From Pedobacter sp. Leaf41 (GTDB lineage: Bacteria; Bacteroidota; Bacteroidia; Sphingobacteriales; Sphingobacteriaceae): a stretch of DNA of 64,000 nucleotides. The notes under the pieces are model-generated. The model made no database searches. It was not told where the DNA came from and saw nothing but the letters and a program-made list of their open reading frames with translations. A program made the translations under genes and the position numbers. The DNA is taken from contig NZ_LMLE01000010.1 in the NCBI RefSeq assembly GCF_001422545.1, positions 124,227 through 188,226 of the forward strand. Reading direction: 5' to 3'. This document shows, piece after piece, positions 50,487-58,464 of this stretch (positions are counted from its first letter, which is position 1; every line of letters starts with the position of its first letter).

Positions 50487-51482
50487 TTATTTCTTCAAAG
50501 CTAATATCGAGAAATCGGTGTCGGCTTTTGTAATGTTATTGGTTAGCGCACCTAAACCTGTGATTTCCATTTCCACCACATCGCCGGGTTGCAACCATTG
50601 TGTTTTATAATTTGGATCATTTAATAAACCGGTTCCGTTCAGCTCGAGGAAGCAGCCCGTACCCACCGTTCCCGACCCAATCACGTCGCCAGGAAGAACG
50701 TCTACTCCATAAGCACAACGTTCAATGATCTCGGCAAAGGTCCAATCCATATCCGCAGCATTGCCATTGGATACCTCAATACCGTTTACACGACAAGTCA
50801 TTTTCAAATCGTAAGCATTCCCCACGTGGCCTTCTTTTGCTGGCACTTTATATTTTTCAAGTTCATCTGGCGTAACCAACCACGGTCCAATCACAGTAGA
50901 AAAGTCTTTCCCTTTTGCCGGACCAAGATTGAGTAGCATTTCTTCCATTTGTAGGGTGCGGGCGCTCATGTCATTCATCACCATATAGCCAGCGATGTAT
51001 TCATCAGCCTCTGCTGCTTTAATATTTCTACCTTTTTTACCAATCACAATTGCCAGCTCAAGTTCGAAATCGAGTTTATCGAAGTGATCTGGCATACACT
51101 CAATTTCTCCCGTACCCTGAATAGCATTATGGTTTGTAAAATAAAATATAGGATACTCATCAAATTGAGGGATCATATCAACTTTACGGTTTCTTCGTGC
51201 TGCTGCAACATGTTGCCTAAAAGCATAACCATCTCTACAACTGGTTGGGTGAGGAACCGGAGCCAAAATTTCATAAAAGATTTCCTCTTTAGCCAATAAC
51301 AATCCATCTTTAATTTGTAAATCAATCTTTTTTGCCCGTTCCATCAGTACTTCTCCTCCTTGCAAAAATTCATTCATTGTATCAGGAAGCAGCTTATCAC
51401 AACTGTTTAAATTATAGATGTGGCCATCTATGAACAGGCCAAGGTGCTCTCTATCTTCAGTTTTATAACTTACTAATTTCAT
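50487..51482 (-). CDS. Fumarylacetoacetate hydrolase family protein
   Basis: 331 residues. FAH-family landmarks are the His in YAFRQHVAAARRNR, the metal Glu residues in FDKLDFELELAIVIGKKGRN and the Asp in GYMVMNDMSARTLQ, and the C-terminal GDVIGSGTVGTGCFLELNG. Genes for homogentisate and hydroxyphenylpyruvate dioxygenases follow on the opposite strand. The likely job is therefore the last step of tyrosine breakdown, cleaving fumarylacetoacetate to fumarate and acetoacetate. A near-consensus TAGCTTTA box lies about 25 bp upstream. Confidence 0.88.
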   Translation of the reverse strand: MKLVSYKTEDREHLGLFIDGHIYNLNSCDKLLPDTMNEFLQGGEVLMERAKKIDLQIKDGLLLAKEEIFYEILAPVPHPTSCRDGYAFRQHVAAARRNRKVDMIPQFDEYPIFYFTNHNAIQGTGEIECMPDHFDKLDFELELAIVIGKKGRNIKAAEADEYIAGYMVMNDMSARTLQMEEMLLNLGPAKGKDFSTVIGPWLVTPDELEKYKVPAKEGHVGNAYDLKMTCRVNGIEVSNGNAADMDWTFAEIIERCAYGVDVLPGDVIGSGTVGTGCFLELNGTGLLNDPNYKTQWLQPGDVVEMEITGLGALTNNITKADTDFSILALKK

Positions 51483-51546
51483 ATAAATTTGGTTAAAGTA
51501 CGTTGTAAAGCTAATAATTTAGGACAGGAAAAGAAAAATGCCTGAA

Positions 51547-52002
51547 CTATTTAAGTTCAGTATATTTTTGCAGATCTTTTTTAATTAATGGAAAATCTTT
51601 AGCTTCCAACTTTTTATAATATCGTTTGTTCGCGAAAAGTTCACCTGTTAACAGACCCAATGAAACGCCAACAGGAATACCAACAATGATCAGAACTACC
51701 GATTCCAGTACATTTGAGCTTTCTACCGAGAGGGCAAGAAAAACAAGGGCACCAGCAATTGCAAATGGTGCCACAACTCCACGCCTGTGAATAAATAACT
51801 TGTCTATATTTTCCGCTTTCAGTACGCTGGTATCACCATTATTTCTCACCAAAATAAGTTGTTTATCTTCTGCGGCATAGAAAAAACCACGGTATCGCTT
51901 GCCAGAGTGCTCAACAACCTTAATTTTGTATTTCCATTTCTTTTGAGCCGATACGGTGAAGCAACTTAGTAAGCAGATGAGGAGCGTTACGAATATTTTC
52001 AT
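51547..52002 (-). CDS. Uncharacterised exported membrane protein
   Basis: 151 residues from ATG 52002 (the frame opens at TTG 52005). Signal peptide MKIFVTLLICLLSCFTVSAQ, a basic beta-like segment (KWKYKIKVVEHSGKRYRGFF), then two hydrophobic helices (VVAPFAIAGALVFLAL and VVLIIVGIPVGVSLGLL) and a Lys-rich tail. No family recognised. It lies 64 bp upstream of the FAH gene in the same direction. Confidence 0.65.
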   Translation of the reverse strand: MKIFVTLLICLLSCFTVSAQKKWKYKIKVVEHSGKRYRGFFYAAEDKQLILVRNNGDTSVLKAENIDKLFIHRRGVVAPFAIAGALVFLALSVESSNVLESVVLIIVGIPVGVSLGLLTGELFANKRYYKKLEAKDFPLIKKDLQKYTELK

Positions 52003-52077
52003 CAAAGTTAGGTTAGAATTAAAGATAAAGAAATTTCATCTTAAAAATAAAATCATTACTTTAGCATCATCAAAACC

Positions 52078-52179
52078 ATGATTTTAAAAGCATTACATAT
52101 CAATTTAGTGAACGACGCAATAGCTGCCCGTCGCTATAAAATGCTATCCAAATTAATCATGGCTCAATATTCTCTGTAA
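52078..52179 (+). CDS. Small ORF upstream of hmgA
   Basis: 33 codons: begins MILKALHINLVNDAIAARRY and ends LIMAQYSL before TAA. It is amphipathic and basic, in the 267 bp gap before hmgA, and the only clear ORF there. A TACTTTAG sequence just upstream is one mismatch from the -7 consensus. It may be a leader peptide, a small protein or chance. Confidence 0.35.
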   Translation: MILKALHINLVNDAIAARRYKMLSKLIMAQYSL

Positions 52180-52269
52180 TTCTCATCACCTTTCCCTATA
52201 AATTGAAACGCCTTTGCGTTTTGATTGTTTATTCTTTTAGATCTTATTTCTAACCTAACTTATATCATT

Positions 52270-53436
52270 ATGCCTGTTTATCATAAATTGGGGCAGATAC
52301 CAGCAAAACGTCACACGGTTTTCCGTAAACCCGATGGAAATTTATATGCCGAAGAACTGGTTTCAACCGAAGGTTTTTCGAGTTTATATTCCTTGGTTTA
52401 CCATTGTCATCCGCCTACCATTGTAAAACATTTAGGTGAACCTTACAGTGTAGAACCGAAAATTGCTCGTGAAAAGCATCTTAAACATACCAGCTTAATC
52501 GGTTTCAATATCAAGCCTGAAGATGATTTTTTGAAAAGCAGAAAACCCGTTTTGGTGAATAGCGATTTACATATCGTGTTGGCCGCTCCGAAAAAATCAA
52601 TGACTGATTATTTCTATAAAAACAGCCAGGCTGATGAAATGATCTTCATTCATGAGGGTTCTGGAAAACTGAAAACGGGTTTCGGGGAAATTAAATTTGC
52701 TTACGGAGATTATCTGATCATTCCAAGGGGAACAATTTATCAAATGGAATTTGACAATGAGGCAAATAGATTGTTCATTGTTGAAAGTTTTAGCCCGATC
52801 AGGCCTCCTAAACGATACCTTAACCAGTATGGACAGTTAATGGAGCATTCGCCATACTGTGAAAGAGATTTAAGGTTGCCTGAAAATTTGCAAATGCATG
52901 ATGAACATGGTGATTTTAAGGTACTCATCAAAAAACAAGGTTTAATTTACCCTTATACTTACGGCACACACCCTTTTGACTATGTAGGCTGGGATGGATA
53001 TCATTATCCTTACGCATTCTCGATCCACGATTTCGAGCCGATAACTGGCCGTCTGCATCAACCGCCTCCGGTACATCAAACATTTGAAGGGCATAACTTT
53101 GTGGTTTGCTCTTTCGTTCCACGAAAATACGACTACCATCCAGATTCTATTCCAGCGCCCTATAACCACAGCAATGTAGACAGTGATGAAGTGCTTTATT
53201 ACGTCGATGGTGATTTTATGAGTCGCAAAAGCGTGGTTAAAGGACAAATTACGCTCCATCCCGGCGGTATTCCGCATGGTCCGCACCCAGGAACAGTGGA
53301 AAAATCAATTGGAAAAGAAAAAACAGATGAGCTAGCCGTAATGATTGATCCTTTTAAACCGCTGATGCTTACGCAAGATGCAATTGATATAGAAGATGAA
53401 AATTACCACAAAAGCTGGCAGATTAATGTAGAATAA
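52270..53436 (+). CDS. hmgA: Homogentisate 1,2-dioxygenase
   Basis: 388 residues from ATG 52270 (MPVYHKLGQIPAKRHTVFRK); the frame opens earlier at 52225 without conserved sequence. The cupin-fold dioxygenase core includes FIHEGSGKLKTGFGEIKF, YPYAFSIHDFEPITGRLHQP, FEGHNFVVCSFVPRKYDYHP, and the iron-ligand region YNHSNVDSDEVLYYVDG with HPGGIPHGPHPG. It opens the ring of homogentisate to maleylacetoacetate with O2 and Fe(II). It is the compact form (about 390 residues) rather than the ~440-residue human type. hppD follows 169 bp later. Confidence 0.94.
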   Translation: MPVYHKLGQIPAKRHTVFRKPDGNLYAEELVSTEGFSSLYSLVYHCHPPTIVKHLGEPYSVEPKIAREKHLKHTSLIGFNIKPEDDFLKSRKPVLVNSDLHIVLAAPKKSMTDYFYKNSQADEMIFIHEGSGKLKTGFGEIKFAYGDYLIIPRGTIYQMEFDNEANRLFIVESFSPIRPPKRYLNQYGQLMEHSPYCERDLRLPENLQMHDEHGDFKVLIKKQGLIYPYTYGTHPFDYVGWDGYHYPYAFSIHDFEPITGRLHQPPPVHQTFEGHNFVVCSFVPRKYDYHPDSIPAPYNHSNVDSDEVLYYVDGDFMSRKSVVKGQITLHPGGIPHGPHPGTVEKSIGKEKTDELAVMIDPFKPLMLTQDAIDIEDENYHKSWQINVE

Positions 53437-53605
53437 AAGTGGTCGGGAGTCGAAAGTCCAATGCTATAGAGTGTGTAACACAGCAATTCAAATCGACTTT
53501 AGGCTTATTAAAATAAAATCATCCGACCTCGGCCGCCCGACTTCGGACTTAGTAAAATTTAAATCTTCGGATATCTAAATTGGATTCCGGACTATCAAAA
53601 AAAAT
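53437..53605. repeat. Inverted G/C-rich 'GTCGGGAGTCGAAAGTCC' repeat
   Basis: GTCGGGAGTCGAAAGTCC (about 53443-53460) faces CGACCTCGG and CCCGACTTCGGACTTAG (about 53526-53551). Related GTCCGAGGTTGGGAGTTGG (about 21969-21987) follows hscA. It lies between hmgA and hppD. Non-coding. Confidence 0.45.
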
Positions 53606-54736
53606 ATGGAAACACTAACATTCGCAGAGAAAATAGCCAAGGCACAGGATTTTCTGCCTATTAATGGAACAGATTATATAGAATTTTACGTGGGCAATGC
53701 AAAACAAGCTGCTCATTATTACAAAACCGCTTTTGGCTTCCAAAGCTTGGCTTACGCCGGTCCGGAAACTGGTGTTCGCGATAGGGCATCTTATGTTTTA
53801 CAACAGGGAAAAATCAGGTTAATCCTAACTACGGCCTTGAAATCTGAACATCCAATTGCAGAACATGTTAAAAAACATGGCGACGGAGTTAAAGTGCTTG
53901 CCCTTTGGGTTGATGATGCTTATAGTGCATTTGAAGAAACGACGAAACGCGGCGCAAAACCCTACATGGAACCTAAAACCTTAACTGATGAAAATGGTGA
54001 GGTTAAAATGAGCGGCATTTACACCTATGGCGAAACGGTGCACATGTTTATCGAAAGAAAAAACTATTCTGGCACATTTATGCCAGGCTATCGGGTTTGG
54101 GAAAGTGATTATAAACCTGCAGATGCCGGGCTTTTATACATCGACCATTGTGTAGGCAATGTGGGTTGGAACAGGATGAATGAAGCAGTGCAGTGGTACG
54201 AAGACGTAATGGGCTTTGTAAATATCCTTTCTTTTGATGATAAACAAATCAACACGGAATATTCAGCTTTGATGAGCAAGGTAATGAGTAATGGTAATGG
54301 TTTCTCAAAATTCCCTATTAATGAGCCTGCAGAAGGTAAAAAGAAATCGCAAATTGAAGAGTATTTAGAATACTATGAAGGTGAAGGCGTACAACACATT
54401 GCAGTAGCTACGAAAGACATTGTTAAAACAGTTAGAGAACTAAAATCTCGTGGTGTTGAATTTTTAAGTGCGCCACCGGAAGCCTATTATGATATGATGC
54501 CACAGCGGGTAGGCAAAATTGATGAAGAAATTTCTTTGTTAGAAAGTTTAGGGATTTTAGTTGACTGTGATGAAGAGGGTTATTTACTTCAGATTTTCAC
54601 CAAACCGGTAGAAGATCGCCCGACACTATTTTTCGAAATTATACAACGCAAGGGCGCTCAAAGTTTTGGTGCAGGAAATTTCAAAGCATTATTCGAATCT
54701 TTAGAACGTGAACAAGAGTTAAGAGGAAATTTGTAG
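53606..54736 (+). CDS. hppD: 4-Hydroxyphenylpyruvate dioxygenase
   Basis: 376 residues with two vicinal-oxygen-chelate halves. Iron ligands are His in LYIDHCVGNVG (about 180), His in EGVQHIAVATKD (about 265) and Glu in TLFFEIIQRKG (about 350), the complete facial triad. The C-terminal IIQRKGAQSFGAGNFKALFE closes the active site. It converts 4-hydroxyphenylpyruvate to homogentisate, feeding hmgA directly upstream. A strong terminator follows. Confidence 0.96.
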   Translation: METLTFAEKIAKAQDFLPINGTDYIEFYVGNAKQAAHYYKTAFGFQSLAYAGPETGVRDRASYVLQQGKIRLILTTALKSEHPIAEHVKKHGDGVKVLALWVDDAYSAFEETTKRGAKPYMEPKTLTDENGEVKMSGIYTYGETVHMFIERKNYSGTFMPGYRVWESDYKPADAGLLYIDHCVGNVGWNRMNEAVQWYEDVMGFVNILSFDDKQINTEYSALMSKVMSNGNGFSKFPINEPAEGKKKSQIEEYLEYYEGEGVQHIAVATKDIVKTVRELKSRGVEFLSAPPEAYYDMMPQRVGKIDEEISLLESLGILVDCDEEGYLLQIFTKPVEDRPTLFFEIIQRKGAQSFGAGNFKALFESLEREQELRGNL

Positions 54737-54764
54737 GTACTTAAAATAAGTCGCCATTTCCAGA

Positions 54765-54800
54765 AACAAAGCAATCTCTTTAACATGAGATTGCTTTGTT
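54765..54800 (+). terminator. Terminator after hppD
   Basis: AACAAAGCAATCTC (54765-54778) pairs perfectly with GAGATTGCTTTGTT (54787-54800), a 14 bp stem. Confidence 0.75.
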
Positions 54801-54876
54801 ATTTACTGATTTATAGGTATTTGCTTTTTCAAATTATTTGATTAGTTTTAGGTACACACAAAAAAACCAAATAAAT

Positions 54877-55338
54877 ATGAGAGCAAAATTGACCTTGCTG
54901 ATCCTTTTGATGATCACATTCAAAGGATTTTCACAAAACAAATCCGAAACAATTCAAACCATCAATGAATTACTAGCTAGCGCTATTGGCGGTACTGACA
55001 GTATCTTAATTAAAGGGCAGATTACTCAGTTGAAAATTACAGAAAATGCTTTTAAAGTTGATGATGACGGCAAAAGCGGTCACTTTATAATCAAACTCGA
55101 GAGCGAAAATGAATCAATTAAAAAAGACGGCATGACGATGATCAGCGATTGGAAAGGCTTTAAGGTTCATCCGTCAACTGACAACACAACGTTGAAAGCG
55201 ATCTATCCAATTTTCGAGAAAAGAGATGGCGAACCAGAGAATGATAAAAATGGAATTAAATACTATTGTTTAGCTGGAAATGAAGACAAGCTGATTGCCT
55301 CTCTGTTGCACCTACAAAACCTGTATTCAAAAAAATAA
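54877..55338 (+). CDS. Uncharacterised secreted protein
   Basis: 153 residues from ATG 54877 (MRAKLTLLILLMITFKGFSQ, a clear signal peptide; the frame opens at 54838). The mature part has alternating strands (SILIKGQITQLKITENAFKV, GHFIIKLESENE) and an acidic stretch. Family not recognised. A bidirectional terminator separates it from the convergent poxB-like gene. Confidence 0.65.
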   Translation: MRAKLTLLILLMITFKGFSQNKSETIQTINELLASAIGGTDSILIKGQITQLKITENAFKVDDDGKSGHFIIKLESENESIKKDGMTMISDWKGFKVHPSTDNTTLKAIYPIFEKRDGEPENDKNGIKYYCLAGNEDKLIASLLHLQNLYSKK

Positions 55339-55341
55339 GTT

Positions 55342-55372
55342 AAAGAAAAGCCAGGTGACGTGGCTTTTCTTT
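55342..55372. terminator. Bidirectional terminator
   Basis: AAAGAAAAGCCA (55342-55353) and TGGCTTTTCTTT (55361-55372) form a 12 bp stem with A- and T-tracts on both sides, between convergent genes. Confidence 0.8.
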
Positions 55373-55376
55373 TCAT

Positions 55377-57113
55377 TTAAAGCACTTCGCCGAAGTGTTT
55401 ATAATTGGATTTGATGGTATCGAAAACCTCCGTCATTTTTCCACCCAACATTAACTTCGCCATCGATTCTGTCATTCCTTTTATTTGCGCCCACTCTATT
55501 TTTGGCGGCATGGCCAGCGCATTAGGATTTGTCATAATATTTAGCAGCACCGGTCCGCTTTCGGTTAACGCGTTAGCAATAGCGGTTTCTACTTCATCAG
55601 GCTTTGAAACTGTTATACCTTTGAAACCCATGGCTTGTGCTACGAGTGCAAAATCAGGATTAACCATATCTGTTTCATTATCTGGCAAGCCATCAACTTC
55701 CATTTCTAGTTTCACCATTCCTAGCGCCCTGTTATTAAAAACAACCAATTTTATAGGAAGATTATACTGGTTAATCGTAGCCAAATCACCCAATAACATT
55801 GATAAACCGCCATCTCCACATAAGGCTATTACTGGCTGTTCCGGATGTGCGAGAGCAGCGCCAATTGCCATAGGCATTGCATTAGCCATAGAACCGTGGT
55901 TAAACGAGCCTAACATTTTGCGTTTGCCTGTGCCATCAATAAACCGGGCTCCCCACACGCAACACATTCCGGTATCAACCGTAAAAATTGCATCATGAGC
56001 AGCCAACCGATTAATGGTTTCAGCCACAAATTCAGGTTGAATTTTATTTTCCTCACCTTGATCCTTTACATAAACCTGTTGGTTTTCCTTTACCTTTTCG
56101 TAAAATTCAAGTTGTGATTTCAAAAATTTATCGTCTGTTTTGGCCTTCAATAGTGGAAGAAGTGCCTTCAAAGAATCAGCTACATCGCCACACAAACCCA
56201 TGGTTAATTTCGCTCTTCTTCCAAGCCTTTCTGGTCTTTCATCTATCTGGATAATTTTGTTCTTCACCGGCATGAAGTTCACGTAAGGAAAATCAGTTCC
56301 CAATAGCAGTACCAAATCTGCTTCATGCATGGCATGATAACCAGAGGGTTGTCCTAAAAGACCAGTCATCCCTACCGAATATGGGTTATCATATTGAATA
56401 CCCATTTTCCCTCTGAATGAAAAGCCAACTGGTGCTTTTAACTTAGAAGCCAGTTCTACCACTTCATCATGCGCTTCGGTTGCACCAATACCGCAATAAA
56501 TCATCACTCTCTTTTCTTCATTTAGAAGCTCAGCAAATGCAGCTAATTCTCCATCTGAAGGGCGAATGACAGGCTTGTTGCGGAATATTTGCATCGCAGT
56601 TACACTTTCCACGGCATCCATTTCGGCCACATCACCAGGTAAGCCAAAAACCGAAACGCCTTTTTTATGGATAGCGGTTTGAATAGCCGTTTGAAACATA
56701 CGTGGAGCCTGTTCGGCAGTAGTAGCCACCTGGTTATAGTAACTACAATCATCAAAAAGTTTTATGGTGTTGGTTTCCTGAAAAAATTCAGTTCCAAATT
56801 CGCCGGTAGGAATAGTAGATGCAATGGCAATCACCGGCACATGAGATCGGTGCGCATCGTAAAGGCCATTTATTAAGTGAACGTGCCCCGGGCCGCAACT
56901 TCCTGCACAGCAGGCTATTCCATCTAGCTCAGCCTCAGCGGCGGCAGCAAATGCACCCGCTTCCTCATTCCGAACATGAATCCATTTAATTTTACCATTT
57001 CGCCTTACTGCATCATTGAAATAATTCAGACTATCACCAGTAACGGCATAAACCCTTTTCACACCAGCTTCAACAAGCATTTCTACAAGTTGCTCAGCAA
57101 CATTTTTGGCCAT
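55377..57113 (-). CDS. poxB: Thiamine-diphosphate-dependent oxidase, PoxB-like
   Basis: 578 residues, the size of pyruvate oxidase/dehydrogenase. The catalytic Glu lies in WIHVRNEEAGAFAAAAEAEL; the ThDP-binding motif GDGGLSMLL...NN is in ALCGDGGLSMLLGDLATINQ and KLVVFNN. The central FAD-type domain has GLLGQPSGYHAMHEADLVLL. E. coli PoxB decarboxylates pyruvate to acetate and CO2, passing electrons to quinone at the membrane. I cannot tell PoxB from other members (for example oxalyl-CoA- or acetolactate-type) with certainty. Confidence 0.82.
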   Translation of the reverse strand: MAKNVAEQLVEMLVEAGVKRVYAVTGDSLNYFNDAVRRNGKIKWIHVRNEEAGAFAAAAEAELDGIACCAGSCGPGHVHLINGLYDAHRSHVPVIAIASTIPTGEFGTEFFQETNTIKLFDDCSYYNQVATTAEQAPRMFQTAIQTAIHKKGVSVFGLPGDVAEMDAVESVTAMQIFRNKPVIRPSDGELAAFAELLNEEKRVMIYCGIGATEAHDEVVELASKLKAPVGFSFRGKMGIQYDNPYSVGMTGLLGQPSGYHAMHEADLVLLLGTDFPYVNFMPVKNKIIQIDERPERLGRRAKLTMGLCGDVADSLKALLPLLKAKTDDKFLKSQLEFYEKVKENQQVYVKDQGEENKIQPEFVAETINRLAAHDAIFTVDTGMCCVWGARFIDGTGKRKMLGSFNHGSMANAMPMAIGAALAHPEQPVIALCGDGGLSMLLGDLATINQYNLPIKLVVFNNRALGMVKLEMEVDGLPDNETDMVNPDFALVAQAMGFKGITVSKPDEVETAIANALTESGPVLLNIMTNPNALAMPPKIEWAQIKGMTESMAKLMLGGKMTEVFDTIKSNYKHFGEVL

Positions 57114-57374
57114 ACAATTTTAGATTATGATCAACATCACTATGATGATGACAGGTTATAAATATTCTCTTGCTTACAATTGTTTGAAGCCAGAAAAAGA
57201 AATAATCGAATCTGACTGTTTACAGACTGGGAATTCGACCAGGATTATCTTCTTCACTAAAACTTCATAAATGAAATGCACCTTTGAATAACAAAATATG
57301 AAGCGATTTCTGTTTTGTTAAATTCTAAAAACTCATAATTAGTTTTTTAGTTTTCCGGTTACCCTTATCTGATA
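57114..57374 (+). ncRNA. Candidate small RNA or leader upstream of an orphan terminator
   Basis: This 261 bp gap after the divergent poxB-like gene holds no ORF. It ends in a strong plus-strand terminator at 57375-57407 that serves no visible plus-strand gene. A short transcript starting inside the gap is possible. No convincing promoter was identified. Confidence 0.2.
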
Positions 57375-57407
57375 CCTCATGTGTTGCAAAACACATGAGG
57401 TTTTTTT
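57375..57407 (+). terminator. Strong orphan terminator, plus strand
   Basis: CCTCATGTGTT (57375-57385) and AACACATGAGG (57390-57400) form an 11 bp perfect stem with loop GCAA (57386-57389), a GNRA tetraloop, followed by seven T's. Confidence 0.75.
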
Positions 57408-57924
57408 ATTCTGTACTTTCTTTAAGCATCTGATATAAATCAGTGGCTGCGCCATCAAACTTGTTTCCGTTAACATAAAATGAAGGCGTACCATTTACGC
57501 CACTTCTTACGCCGCTCTCAAAATCATCTTCTACCTTTTGTTTTACTTCAGCATTGGTACTATCAGCTTGAAATTTTTCAATATCCAAACCAATCGTTTC
57601 TGCTAACTCATCAAATAAATCTTCATCCAAACGATATTGGTTTTCGTAAAGGGCATCATGCATCTCCCAAAACTTACCTTGCAAGCCTGCTGCTTCAGCA
57701 GCTCTTGCAGCCGGAAAAGCGAATGGATGTGCTTCCTGTAGTGGAAAATTCCTAAATACGAAGTTAATTTGATCGCCAAAGGTTTCTTCAATTTCTTTTA
57801 CAATTGGATAGGCATCCCCACAGTAAGGACATTGATAATCGCCATATTCTACAATGATAATTGGTGCATCTTGTTTTCCCTGTGCATGATCTTTCTCCGT
57901 AACTTCCGGTTTTAGCTTACTCAT
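57406..57924 (-). CDS. DsbA-family thioredoxin-fold protein, cytoplasmic
   Basis: 172 residues without signal peptide (MSKLKPEVTEKDHAQGKQDA). Active site Q-CPYC-G (C32 and C35), a DsbA-like helical insertion (FPAARAAEAAGLQGKFWEMH) and the cis-Pro loop NGTPSFYVNG. The family includes cytoplasmic oxidoreductases of the DsbA/FrnE type. It lies 5 bp after the peroxiredoxin gene in the same operon, so the pair may handle peroxide or protein thiol damage together. Confidence 0.88.
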   Translation of the reverse strand: MSKLKPEVTEKDHAQGKQDAPIIIVEYGDYQCPYCGDAYPIVKEIEETFGDQINFVFRNFPLQEAHPFAFPAARAAEAAGLQGKFWEMHDALYENQYRLDEDLFDELAETIGLDIEKFQADSTNAEVKQKVEDDFESGVRSGVNGTPSFYVNGNKFDGAATDLYQMLKESTE

Positions 57925-57929
57925 AGTTT

Positions 57930-58391
57930 CTATTTTTTATCTAATGCTTCTAAGGCGTCCAAAATTCCATCAGCCCCTGGGTTTACTGCCGTAGGTGATA
58001 AATAGCTCCAGGCGATTTCCCCCTCTTTATCAATAACAAAAAGTGCCCGCTTACTTTCGCCAGCCTCTTCATCATATACGCCGTAAGCCTTAGATACTGC
58101 TCCTTTTGGCTCAAAATCTGCCAGGAGCGGGAAATGCAGATTTCTGTCTTTTTCAAAAGCCAGGTGGCACCAAACACTATCCACAGAAATACCAAAAATC
58201 TGGGCATCGTGTTTACTAAAATACTTCAGCATTTCATTGTAAAGGGCCATCTGATCGCTGCAAACCGGACTCCAGTCTGCAGGGTAAAATGCCAGAATCA
58301 CATTTTTACCTAAAAAATCTTTTAACTTAATTTTTTGATCGGGAGTGGCATTCAGCTCAAAATCTGGTGCTTTGGTTCCTTTTTCTAACAT
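57930..58391 (-). CDS. Peroxiredoxin (BCP/AhpE-like)
   Basis: 153 residues, start MLEKGTKAPDFELNATPDQK. The peroxidatic Cys lies in FYPADWSPVCSDQM (C44). A second Cys occurs in DSVWCHLAFEKD (C75), and the C-terminus has no further Cys. The thioredoxin-fold catalytic Arg/Thr equivalents cannot all be assigned. It reduces peroxides. The next gene, 5 bp later, encodes the DsbA-like protein, and thioredoxin is at 61.4 kb. A TATATTTG box is 19 bp upstream. Confidence 0.9.
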   Translation of the reverse strand: MLEKGTKAPDFELNATPDQKIKLKDFLGKNVILAFYPADWSPVCSDQMALYNEMLKYFSKHDAQIFGISVDSVWCHLAFEKDRNLHFPLLADFEPKGAVSKAYGVYDEEAGESKRALFVIDKEGEIAWSYLSPTAVNPGADGILDALEALDKK

Positions 58392-58410
58392 GTTATGGGT
58401 TTTAAGAATT

Positions 58411-58418
58411 CAAATATA
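58411..58418 (-). promoter_or_regulatory. -7 box (TATATTTG) of the peroxiredoxin operon
   Basis: Perfect TAnnTTTG match 19 bp upstream of the ATG. Confidence 0.55.
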
Positions 58419-58464
58419 TAACCAACACGAGTAAGTAAATGTTGTTTTCTAGTTGAGGTAATTG

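Noticed and set aside
55405..55998. 197-codon frame antisense to the poxB-like gene
   Set aside because: Shadow of a strongly conserved coding strand; the translation is low in charged residues and shows no motif.
57190..57260. tRNA-like GAATTCGACC segment
   Set aside because: No cloverleaf can be drawn; the acceptor stem and anticodon arm are missing.
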